DNA from: Shewanella salipaludis
GTDB lineage: Bacteria > Pseudomonadota > Gammaproteobacteria > Enterobacterales > Shewanellaceae
DNA length: 64,000 nt
Direction: 5' to 3'
Assembly: GCF_012911865.1 (NCBI RefSeq)
Contig: NZ_JAAXYH010000011.1
Span: 62,001-126,000, forward strand
Shown here: piece by piece, positions 18,579 through 26,387 of the stretch
Numbering within the stretch: position 1 is the first letter of the stretch
Layout: every line of letters starts with the position of its first letter
Notes under the pieces: model-generated
Seen by the model: only the letters and a program-made list of their open reading frames with translations
Databases searched by the model: none
Told to the model about the DNA's origin: nothing
Made by a program: the position numbers and the translations under genes

Positions 18579-19448
18579 CCCGGTTTGAATTCATCCTTGA
18601 GCATCAGCAGCTGTTCACGCTTCGAAGAATGGTGCTGGCACTCAAGGTATCGCGAAGTGGGTATTATGCGTGGCGTAGTGTCGGTCGGTCGGCAGCCCAG
18701 TCCCAGGCTGGTTAAGCGCACGACCCGGGATGCCAAAATCAAGCTAGCCTTTGAAGCCAGCAAGACACGTTACGGCGCCCGACGTATCCAGGTTGACCTT
18801 GCCGAACAGGGTGATGCTGCCGATGTAAAGACCATAGGCCGCAGCCTGAAACGCCAGGGTTTGGTGGCCAATGCCGCCCGCAAGTTTAAGGTGACCACAG
18901 ATAGCAATCATCAACTGCCTGTGTCGTCTAACTTGCTGAAACAAGACTTTACGGCAATGGCACCGAACCAGAAATGGGTAGGCGATATGACCTATTTAAT
19001 GACAAGTGAGGGCTGGTTGTACCTGGCGGTGATTATCGACTTGTACTCACGGGCGGTGGTTGGTTGGTCAATGAGCTCACGAATGACGTCTGAGTTGGTC
19101 TGTGATGCTCTGAAAATGGCGCTGTTTCGGCGTGGCTTCCCCAAAGAGGTCATTACCCATAGTGACAGAGGCAGCCAATACTGTTCGCATGCGTACCGAG
19201 ATTTAATAGCAAGACATGAACTGAATCAAAGCATGAGCCGTAAAGGCAATTGCTGGGATAACGCCTGTGCTGAGAGTTTCTTCCATTCACTCAAAGTCGA
19301 GGCGATTCAATATGAATCCATTATGGACAGAGAAACTATGCGTCAGGTTGTGTTTGAATACATTGAAGTTGATTACAACAAAAGCAGAAGGCATAGTGCC
19401 CTTGGCTATCTAAGCCCAGAGAATTTTGAACAAAAGAACAGTGCTTAG
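18575..19448 (+). pseudogene. IS3 OrfB transposase (DDE), frameshifted at a TCGG repeat
   Basis: The expected OrfB N-terminus ([28 protein letters not shown]) is in the -1 frame from 18575 and hits a stop at 18713. The rest, from about 18690, is one frame away: [18 protein letters not shown], an rve domain with WVGDMTYLM (first Asp), [21 protein letters not shown] (second Asp) and [12 protein letters not shown] (Glu). Removing one of three TCGG units at 18681-18692 joins both parts exactly ([12 protein letters not shown]). The frame listed from an ATG at 18585 is out of phase at its N-terminus. Catalytic residues are present, but full-length OrfAB cannot be made without a second shift. Confidence 0.82.
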
Positions 19449-19453
19449 CAAAA

Positions 19454-19478
19454 TGTCCACTTTTAGTGGTGCAGATCA
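19454..19478 (-). repeat. IS3 right terminal inverted repeat
   Basis: Ends ...TAGTGGTGCAGATCA, the inverse of the left end. The bases beyond 19478 belong to the truncated RAYT gene read on the minus strand. Confidence 0.88.
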
Positions 19479-20370
19479 GTGTGCCCACTGGGCCGCGAAA
19501 TAACTTACCAAACTCAGTGGTGAGCTTGAGCCAATTATCTTGGGAGATATCCAGCCTTGTTAGCAACTTAGCGCTATTTTCACTGATAGCACCACGTTTA
19601 TCGTCGCGAATAATTCGCCCGGTATCGTCAATCAATTCGAGATAGTCCTGTAGCGAGAAGGCAATACCATTGGGCTGATTATTGCGTTCGTCTCCAATAA
19701 AAGGCAGTAAGTTTTGGGGCTGCTCGCCTTTCAAAGCGGCCTGAATACGCAGTTTGATGCTGGTATGGTCTGATTGTTCTGGGGTAGTCGCCATCTTGGC
19801 TCTGATGGGGTTCAAATCAACATAAGCCATACAGGCCAATACGGCAGCTTCATCTAACAGGGCTTGCGACTTAAAGCGTCCTTCCCAGAAGCGACCTGAG
19901 CAATTATCTTCTTGATTTGCTTGTCGTGCTATAGGTTCGTTTAAACAACGCATGAACCAAGATATGTCGCATAACCTGCTGCGATAGGTGGCGATGGAGT
20001 GCTTTAAATTGACCACCTCATGTGACTCAACCAGCTCACCCTGGGTAAATTTTTGGGTTAACTCATTCCCCTTGAACAATTTATGCCATTGCTCAAGCAC
20101 TTCCCTGTCGCTCCAATTGTTCGCAGTAGCTATGTCGATACGAAGCACCACATGCAGGTGATTTGACATCACCACAAAAGCCGCTACATCAATGGCAAAA
20201 ACCGCTTCGAGTTCAAACAGCAAGGACTCAACCCAACCGCGGCGATGGTCATAGTTTTTACTCGAGTAGACATCGTCCCCACACAGGAAGGCACGCCGCA
20301 CCACACGACTACAGCAATGGTAATACGGCGTGTCTTCGATACTAATCTGGGATCTGCGAGGGCGCGGCAT
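19479..20370 (-). pseudogene. REP-associated tyrosine transposase (RAYT), 3' end replaced by the IS
   Basis: About 297 native codons. Y1-transposase features: start MPRPRRSQISIEDTPYYH, the HUH motif in VVMSNHLHVVLRID, and the RFWEGRFKSQALLDEAAVLACMAYVDLNPIRA block typical of Shewanella-type RAYTs. The reading frame runs into the right IS end just after FGKLFRGPVGT and then continues as about 47 unrelated codons to 19336. Family members usually go on for some tens of residues, so the C-terminus is lost. The putative catalytic Tyr region is upstream of the break, so partial activity cannot be excluded. Confidence 0.82.
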
Positions 20371-20426
20371 AGCAAGACTCCAACATCGACACTTTCATTC
20401 AGTCTAGTAGAGGATGCCAAATCACA

Positions 20427-20891
20427 CTATTCAATACTGGGTGTCCATATTTGCTCGGTAAAACGGTCCGCCACTAGATCTAATTGCTCAATCGCGAACT
20501 CATTGGTGGACGCATTGAAGTCCGGTGCGGTGAGCTTGATGGGAAAGGCATTCACAACATTCCAAGTCAGCAATAGTTCGGTGCCGGCATCATTTGTCAG
20601 AGTGATGGAAATATCTTTCTTTTCCACTTGATTTAAGGAGATAGAACTAATCCATTCGTAGAGTTGGGCTTGCCCACGGACGACACCCCTTTTTAGGCTG
20701 ATGTTAATACCGCCTCGTTGCCCTGGCATTTGAAACTGGCCGCCGAGACCATCTTTATATTCAATCGTTTCATAACTGTGCACTAGGCCAGAAACGGCAT
20801 TAAACAGCATCTCTTCTCTATCGACGCTTACGCGAAAACGATAAGTAGGGGTAGGATAATTTACAGCAATTTGATCTGCAGATAGCGACAT
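20427..20891 (-). CDS. Phage/contractile injection system tail tube protein (gp19-like), orphan
   Basis: 154 residues from MSLSADQIAVNYPTP; the ATG at 20891 has AAAGGAT upstream and is preferred over 20921. It matches the T4 gp19-like tail tube pattern of extracellular contractile injection systems and some phages: PTPTYRFRVSVD, VSGLVHSYETIEYKDG, MPGQRGGINISLKRGVV, LYEWISSI, and a final strand with EFAIEQLDLVADRF. It appears full length. No sheath, baseplate, spike or ATPase gene lies nearby. It neighbours the truncated RAYT and IS, so it may be the remnant of a lost or distant injection locus. Confidence 0.8.
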   Translation of the reverse strand: MSLSADQIAVNYPTPTYRFRVSVDREEMLFNAVSGLVHSYETIEYKDGLGGQFQMPGQRGGINISLKRGVVRGQAQLYEWISSISLNQVEKKDISITLTNDAGTELLLTWNVVNAFPIKLTAPDFNASTNEFAIEQLDLVADRFTEQIWTPSIE

Positions 20892-20921
20892 ACAAAATCC
20901 TTTTGTAATATGGCGAGACAC

Positions 20922-21700
20922 TTATTGTGTTGTCGCCGAGGTGTATAAAATAAGCTAAATCGGGTTCTGTGAAAGCCCTCAAACTGTTCATTCTGAGTTA
21001 GATTATCTTCGGCTAAAAAGATCAGAAAAAATCAGAAAAAATCAGTCCATCCACCGTAAAACAATAACATAATGCGCTTCCGGTTTAAGTTCAAGTAACG
21101 GTGAGTCACTTGGCCACGAAAAGGCTGACAAGAAAGAATGTGGAGACAGGCATAACTTCCAATGACAATTTCCGGACGTCGCGATGCCAAACCGGAACAC
21201 TTGAACAGGCGTTGGCGACATGGATGATTGCTTGTGCGTCTATGTGTTCACGACATTTAGCTAGCGCTAGTTGGCAGATGCTGCCGTTGATAATGTTCTG
21301 GTGCTGCATTGTCTCTGTTGCACGGTTGCCAAATCGAAGAGGGATATAACCCGGGTGTAAGCATGGCTGTGACCTTCGAAAACAGGGATGTTTGCGTAGA
21401 GCCCACAGGGAGGTGCTGGCGGCGTGTCACAGCTGTGCTTGCACTACCCCCGCGGGAGGCGATTGCTTGGCATGACTCGGAGTATTTGCTCTTTAAAATG
21501 AAATGCAGATTGGCCGCTGCATGTGAGATCAAGAGCCTGTGTCTCACTGCAGCCCTTGTAATAGGGATAATGCCAAAGGTTGCGCTATGGCTTCCTGTCA
21601 TAGCAAGATGAGTGCATCCGGCACCTCATCTGCAACAGGCTATGGGCTGCACTGGCCATGGCAGCCATGCCGGACAAGATTGCTCCTAAGGGCAGAAAAA
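20922..21700. other. Non-coding stretch between tail tube gene and PLC terminator
   Basis: No frame here has a convincing start and protein character. The part next to the tail tube gene is AT-rich and holds a direct repeat, ATCAGAAAAA twice plus ATCAG (about 21028-21053), perhaps in that gene's promoter region. The rest shows no recognisable signal. Confidence 0.4.
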
Positions 21701-21732
21701 GGAAAAAAAAGCGGGGCAATGACTGCCCCGCT
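21701..21732 (-). terminator. Terminator of the PLC-lectin gene
   Basis: Perfect 9-bp stem AGCGGGGCA/TGCCCCGCT (21710-21718 with 21724-21732), followed on the minus strand by eight Ts. It lies about 105 bp after the PLC-lectin stop. Confidence 0.85.
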
Positions 21733-21837
21733 GGTTATACGTCTGTTGTTACAGGCCGTTTGTTACATCTTGTTTGTTCCCAGCTGCTTGTCGCACGCTC
21801 TTTATTACACCGATGGCCAAGCGGCCAAGCGGCGCTA

Positions 21838-24024
21838 TCAGGGCAGGCAGCTGGCATTGGTGAAGAAGTATTTGACTTCGTAGTCTTCACAGGTGGTGTT
21901 GTTGGAGTCACCGCCGTTGCTCGAGTTCCAGCAGGCGAAACCTGTGCTGTTGTTGACCAGCCTCTGGCCTGTGAGGCGGGCATCCAGCTTGTTGCCTACT
22001 ACCCTGGCAACAATGCCGGCGACATCGCTGGCGGCGCAGGAGGAGGAGATATTGCCGCTTTGCTGTTGGGCGGTAAACAGCTCGTTGTCGCCATTCGCCG
22101 GGTCGTCCCTGTCCAGCCAGTCGGTGGCATACAGAGGCGGGGTGACCTGGGAGGCGGCGATACGATGGGCGCCGAGTGACCTAATGAAATCATTACTCGC
22201 ACGGCCGTGCAAGGCGAAGATCTGATCACCGTAGTTGAGGGTGTAGGTGGTGCCGGTACAGGTTCCCGAGTCGATCGAGCTGTTTTTGTTGGTGGTGAAT
22301 TTCAGATAAACCACGCGATCTTTGCCGTCGTCACGATCGACACAATACGTCATCGCCTTGACGTATCCGCTGCTAGCCAGGGTGATTTCGCTGTTGTGGC
22401 CGCCGTTGATTGAGCCATGTGTCTTGCAAATGTCGTTGCCGTCGGCGGTGGCATGGGAGACGACTTGTCCCTGCTTATAGCACATGCGCACATAGCGAAA
22501 TTTGCCGTTGTCGCCTTCGCTGAGCTTGATGCTTCTCAGGTTCAAGGCGCCTGTGCCCTGCAGTTTGCGCTGCAGCATATCCAGATCATCGAAAGCATCA
22601 CCGGCCGAGGCATCGCCTTTGGCGGTACTCTTGCTGTAGCCTATGTCTTGATACTCGGTACTGGCCTGCCATACCCCTTCGACGTTTTGGTCATGATAAT
22701 TCAGCCAGGCAGTGGTGATACCCGCATCGCTTTTGGCACTGAGGAGATCCTGATTTTCGCGCGCGTTATAGGGCATGGAAAAGTGAAAGTTGCCCAGCGC
22801 TTCACAGGCACTGAATCCCTGCTCCCAAGACCCTGAGGCGGTTGATATTTGCCAGTTTCTATTGTCATCGACGCAGGCGAAGCGTTTGCTTAGGCTGCAG
22901 TTGGCGTCGTTGAGCATGCCGTCGGAGCGGCTCAGCGCGCAGTCTTCATTGTTGTTGGCATTGTTAGGTTCGCCGCTATACCATGACCAGACGTAATCTT
23001 CGATCTGCGGCGCTTTGGAGGCACCTATGGTGGTGGCGTTCGCTTCCACCAGGGCGAGTTCCAGAATATTGGCACCTTCTTCGGCTTTGGCGAGCACCTT
23101 ATCGCCGTGGAGATCGATCTCGTCTTTTTTGTATTCTGTGGTGGCATCCAGAGCCAAACTGAAATTCCCCAGTGCATAATGGGCGGAGAAGGATTCATCG
23201 CCGTCTGCATCCTTGGCGCATTGATCTCCGTTCTGGCAGAAGGCTTCGCTGGACGACAAATTACCGCTGCTGTCGAACTCGTCGGCGCCTATCCATACCC
23301 ATTCCAGATACTTGCTGGCGTGGTCCTCGTCATGATAATTGCACAGATCTTTTTTGCGTGGAATTTGGGTGACTATGATGATGTTCTTGCCGGCATCGAG
23401 CACATCCTGCTTACGCAGTGTTTGCACCGGCAAGGAGGCGCAATCGCCGCTGTTATAGCCCCAGTTCTCGGGTTTGAAGACGTAGTCACCGAGCTTGTCT
23501 TTGATCTTATCGCCGATTAAGTTGCGGAAGTTGTTATGGTAATCCGAGTCATAGGCTTCCAGTTTCAACATCAAGACTTCGTCTTTATGGGTGGATAAGT
23601 AATCCGACAGCTCGTCGAGTCCTGTCGCCAGGCTCGCAACACTGACAAAGGTCCAGCTGCATTTGGTTGCTTCTTCTAAACCCAGGTGACAGAGCTTGGG
23701 GGTGTTATCGCTGGCCGACATGGGGTAGACATCGTATTCGATCACACGAATGCCGCGCCAAAATAAACTTTTCGGCGAGTACCATTGGTTCACATCTGTG
23801 TAATCACCTGCCTTCCAATCATAGGAAGCGAAGGCGTTGTGCGCGCCCGCCCACAGACTCTTGGACAGGGGTGCTCTGGTATCTATCTGCCCCTGCAGGG
23901 TGAGACGGGTGACTTGTTCGGCACTGCTGTCGATCTCGGCCCAGCCGCTGATGGGGGCTAACAGCAAACAACTGCCCAAGAGCAGGGCCCTGGCGGCCAG
24001 ATGTTTGTGGATTGCTATTTTCAT
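21838..24024 (-). CDS. Secreted PI-PLC-like protein with C-type lectin-like segments
   Basis: 728 residues. Signal peptide ending near GWAE. Residues about 50-330 look like a PLC X-domain TIM barrel: WAGAHNAF (His62), RGIRVIEYDVYP, PKLCHLG (His113), LSTHKDEVLMLKLEAY. Two His at these places fit the catalytic pair of phosphatidylinositol phosphodiesterases. Residues about 355-405 hold a C-type lectin signature: GEPNNANNNEDCALS with the EPN sugar-binding triad, MLNDANC, RFACVD. A second weaker one follows (FSACEALGNFHFSMP, WLNYHDQNVEGVW). The C-terminal region is Cys-containing and unassigned. It probably binds surface glycans and cleaves a phosphodiester lipid or related bond; the substrate is unknown. 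It stands alone behind a sigma-54 promoter. Confidence 0.75.
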   Translation of the reverse strand: MKIAIHKHLAARALLLGSCLLLAPISGWAEIDSSAEQVTRLTLQGQIDTRAPLSKSLWAGAHNAFASYDWKAGDYTDVNQWYSPKSLFWRGIRVIEYDVYPMSASDNTPKLCHLGLEEATKCSWTFVSVASLATGLDELSDYLSTHKDEVLMLKLEAYDSDYHNNFRNLIGDKIKDKLGDYVFKPENWGYNSGDCASLPVQTLRKQDVLDAGKNIIIVTQIPRKKDLCNYHDEDHASKYLEWVWIGADEFDSSGNLSSSEAFCQNGDQCAKDADGDESFSAHYALGNFSLALDATTEYKKDEIDLHGDKVLAKAEEGANILELALVEANATTIGASKAPQIEDYVWSWYSGEPNNANNNEDCALSRSDGMLNDANCSLSKRFACVDDNRNWQISTASGSWEQGFSACEALGNFHFSMPYNARENQDLLSAKSDAGITTAWLNYHDQNVEGVWQASTEYQDIGYSKSTAKGDASAGDAFDDLDMLQRKLQGTGALNLRSIKLSEGDNGKFRYVRMCYKQGQVVSHATADGNDICKTHGSINGGHNSEITLASSGYVKAMTYCVDRDDGKDRVVYLKFTTNKNSSIDSGTCTGTTYTLNYGDQIFALHGRASNDFIRSLGAHRIAASQVTPPLYATDWLDRDDPANGDNELFTAQQQSGNISSSCAASDVAGIVARVVGNKLDARLTGQRLVNNSTGFACWNSSNGGDSNNTTCEDYEVKYFFTNASCLP

Positions 24025-24197
24025 GGTTCCATCCTCTTCTTCTAAAATTTCTTGGTTAACACTTTTATCTACGCCCGTTGGCAGACGGTACGCAACTCAG
24101 GCTGTGCAGGAACTGTACGGGAGCTGGACGGGATATCGGCGAGCCTTGCTCGCCTGTCCTCAATGGATTGCATAGTTCCGGTTACAGCAAGCCATTT

Positions 24198-24215
24198 AGC
24201 AATTTATTGGCCAAC
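24198..24215 (-). promoter_or_regulatory. Sigma-54 promoter of the PLC-lectin gene
   Basis: The minus strand reads GTTGGCCAATAAATTGCT, with GG and GC separated by exactly 10 bases and a TTGCT -12 element. It implies a leader of about 160 nt, containing a GGCGAGC/GCTCGCC hairpin at 24138-24154. Confidence 0.65.
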
Positions 24216-24283
24216 TTTTTAACCATTTTAAATCAATGATTTATACAATATTTAAGGGGCCGGTCTCATAGGCGAACGGCATT

Positions 24284-24301
24284 CGCTTATAAACGCTTAT
24301 C
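24284..24301 (-). promoter_or_regulatory. Paired TATAAGCG sites upstream of the PLC-lectin promoter
   Basis: On the minus strand, GATAAGCG and TATAAGCG lie 10 bp apart, 73-90 bp upstream of the -24 element and in the same orientation as the clusters near the cyclase and YHYH genes. Confidence 0.58.
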
Positions 24302-24883
24302 TATGGGGTGTGGCATCACGCCAACGCCGCCATCTCGCTTATTGCGCTCCCGCTCTGCTGATAGGCCTGTTGTTTACAAGATCGATAGGAAGAGGGTCGA
24401 TAGAGATAGTCCCTGATAGAGAGTGCCGACAGGAAGAGGACGGTGCGCTCGCGGCGGGCGCGAGCAATGCAGGCATCCCCTGGGAGCGTATCTCTGAAAT
24501 GTCCAAGGGGCAGGGCTGTTATCCCACTTCACTTATAAGCGAGTCTGCCCGGGCGCACCTTTCTTTAAGCGATACCCAGTGCTTATAGGCTAATCAGCTT
24601 TTTCTTGGCAACTTAACTCATAACTCAGTTTGGCTTAGAACCTGGTCTGGCTCATCACCTTGTAGCTGGGGGTTCGATGTTAACCGGCTCTGGCGCCTTG
24701 GTAGTAGGTCGGCAGCGGCTCACCCTGGCTCTTGTCCATCTGCGGTTGTCGGCATTGTAGAGATTCAGTCAACAATGAATTTATTCATTGGGGATTATAG
24801 AATGACTGAAAACAAAGTAGAGTAGCGCACGCCATAGGTGTGGCCGGCGACCGCTGGCCTGTCGTTACTTCCTGGAGAATATC
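24302..24883. other. Intergenic stretch with a further TATAAGCG cluster
   Basis: No credible gene; a 92-codon plus-strand frame at 24310 has no family features. TATAAGCG at 24534-24541, TTTAAGCG at 24564-24571 and the inverse CCCAGTGCTTATAG at 24575-24588 repeat the motif of the sigma-54 clusters. Downstream, TTGGCAACTTAACTCA near 24605 has the GG element but lacks GC, so no good promoter follows. The sites may be additional enhancers for the PLC-lectin gene. Confidence 0.45.
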
Positions 24884-25576
24884 ATGCCCCACAGCACAAG
24901 CCTGCCCTTCGATTGGGTGTTGTTCGATGCCGACGAGACCCTGTTTCATTTCGATGCCTTCGCCGGCCTCAGGCTGATGTTTGCCGGCTTTGGGGTCGAC
25001 TTCGGCCAGGCCGATTTCGATGAGTATCAGGCGGTCAACAAGCCACTGTGGGTCGATTATCAGGACGGCAGGATAAGCGCCGCCGAGCTGCAAACCCGCC
25101 GCTTCGAGCCCTGGGCGGCGCGGCTCCAGCTCACGCCCCAAAGGCTCAACAGCGCATTCTTGACGGCCATGGCCGAGATCTGTGCGCCGCTGCCCGGTGC
25201 CCGCGACTTGTTGGCGGCATTGCAGGGCAAGGCCAAGCTGGGGATCATCACCAATGGCTTCACCGAGCTGCAAACTGTGCGTCTGGAGCGCACCGGGCTG
25301 CAGCATCATTTCGATATTCTGGTGATTTCCGAAGAGGTGGGGATCGCCAAGCCAGACGCCGGCATCTTCGAACATGCCCTGAAACTGATGCAACATCCGC
25401 CGCGGGAGCGGGTGTTGATGGTGGGGGACAATCCCCACTCCGACATCCTGGGCGGCATCAACGCCGGCATTCACACCTGCTGGTACAACGCCCACGGTCA
25501 GCAGGTGCCAACAGGCATATCGCCCCATTACCAGGTGAACTCCTTGAGCGAACTGCAAGCACTGCTGTGCAGCTAA
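24884..25576 (+). CDS. yjjG: HAD-family nucleotidase (YjjG-like, dUMP phosphatase)
   Basis: 230 residues. HAD motifs in order: [12 protein letters not shown] (two catalytic Asp), [15 protein letters not shown] Lys in [29 protein letters not shown]. The motif order and the C-terminal EL.ALL ending match YjjG, which dephosphorylates non-canonical pyrimidine monophosphates such as dUMP. Start preceded by GGAGA. It stands alone between the PLC-lectin region and the signalling cluster. A long minus-strand frame over it is a shadow. Confidence 0.88.
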   Translation: MPHSTSLPFDWVLFDADETLFHFDAFAGLRLMFAGFGVDFGQADFDEYQAVNKPLWVDYQDGRISAAELQTRRFEPWAARLQLTPQRLNSAFLTAMAEICAPLPGARDLLAALQGKAKLGIITNGFTELQTVRLERTGLQHHFDILVISEEVGIAKPDAGIFEHALKLMQHPPRERVLMVGDNPHSDILGGINAGIHTCWYNAHGQQVPTGISPHYQVNSLSELQALLCS

Positions 25577-25924
25577 CCCAGGCTGCTGCGCCCTCATTCA
25601 TGTCAATATAAAGCCCTGGGTTTGCAGGGCTTTCATATGCCAGTCCCAATCGGGCCAGCCATGGCCAGGTTAGCCAAGTTATTTTCTGGCCCAGGTTCAG
25701 CGCCACTTTGGCTTAGGCCCACTCGCTCAGGCGCAGGCTATCCGGCCTAAGCGGCCCAATAGGCACCGGGCATCCCATGGCGATAGCCAGGTTACTTCTC
25801 CCCTTTAAATCAGAAACTTGAGCAGACAGTGTTCGACTACTATAGTTCATCGACAGGTGCCTGAGGGTTGCAGCCTGGATGGAACCAGTGCATGAGCCAG
25901 GGTACCAAACACGGAAGTATTGCC

Positions 25925-26365
25925 ATGAATCAAGAATTGAGTGAACGCAAACCAGTCACCATCTTGCTGGTGGATGATGACTATGTCGATGTGAAGGGTG
26001 TTGAGCGCGCCTTGAAGCAACTCAAGATCCCCAATCCTTTGATTCGTGCCAAGGATGGGGTGGAGGCGCTGGAATTATTGCGCCAAGCGGACAGTGTGTC
26101 ACGGCCTTATCTTATCTTGCTGGATATCAACATGCCGCGGATGAATGGGATAGAGATGTTGGCCCAGTTACGCCAGGACCGCAAGTTGGCGAGCTCAGTG
26201 GTCTTTGTGCTGACGACCTCAAAAGACGACGAAGACAGGATAGCCGCCTATGACCAGCATGTGGCCGGCTACATAGTCAAACGACAGGGCGGGGATGGTT
26301 TCATACACATCATGGAAATGCTGGACCATTATTGGCGTGTGGTCGAGATGCCCGGCATAAGTTAA
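25925..26365 (+). CDS. Single-domain response regulator (Rcp1-like)
   Basis: 146 residues from MNQELSER; this start has GGAAG upstream, while the longer frame from 25868 has none. Only a receiver domain: LVDDDYVDVKGVERAL, a phospho-acceptor in LLDINMPRMNG, LTTSKDD, and YIVKRQ around the switch lysine. The long beta4-beta5 region and VDVKGVERAL helix match stand-alone regulators paired with phytochrome-type kinases. First gene of a cluster with a REC-GGDEF-EAL protein and a PAS kinase, so it is probably a phosphate acceptor or sink of that kinase. Confidence 0.87.
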   Translation: MNQELSERKPVTILLVDDDYVDVKGVERALKQLKIPNPLIRAKDGVEALELLRQADSVSRPYLILLDINMPRMNGIEMLAQLRQDRKLASSVVFVLTTSKDDEDRIAAYDQHVAGYIVKRQGGDGFIHIMEMLDHYWRVVEMPGIS

Positions 26366-26387
26366 CGTTAATCGAGGAAGATAATAC

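Larger units (their letters stand above)
18231..19478 (+). mobile_element. IS3-family insertion sequence (about 1248 bp)
   Basis: The left end TGATCTGCACCACTA and the inverted right end share 15 identical terminal bases and about 21 of 25 overall; the ends are TG...CA. Inside are the two overlapping transposase frames of the IS3 family, with a frameshift heptamer. The bases directly outside the ends (GAT left, GTG right) do not match, so there is no target duplication. The left end interrupts a YdcZ gene and the right end an unrelated RAYT gene. This points to rearrangement through IS copies after insertion. Confidence 0.9.

Noticed and set aside
24605-24660. Further sigma-54 promoter on the plus strand after the TATAAGCG cluster
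   Set aside because: TTGGCAACTTAACTCA and TTTGGCTTAGAACCTGG each have GG but CA or GG instead of GC at the -12 position.
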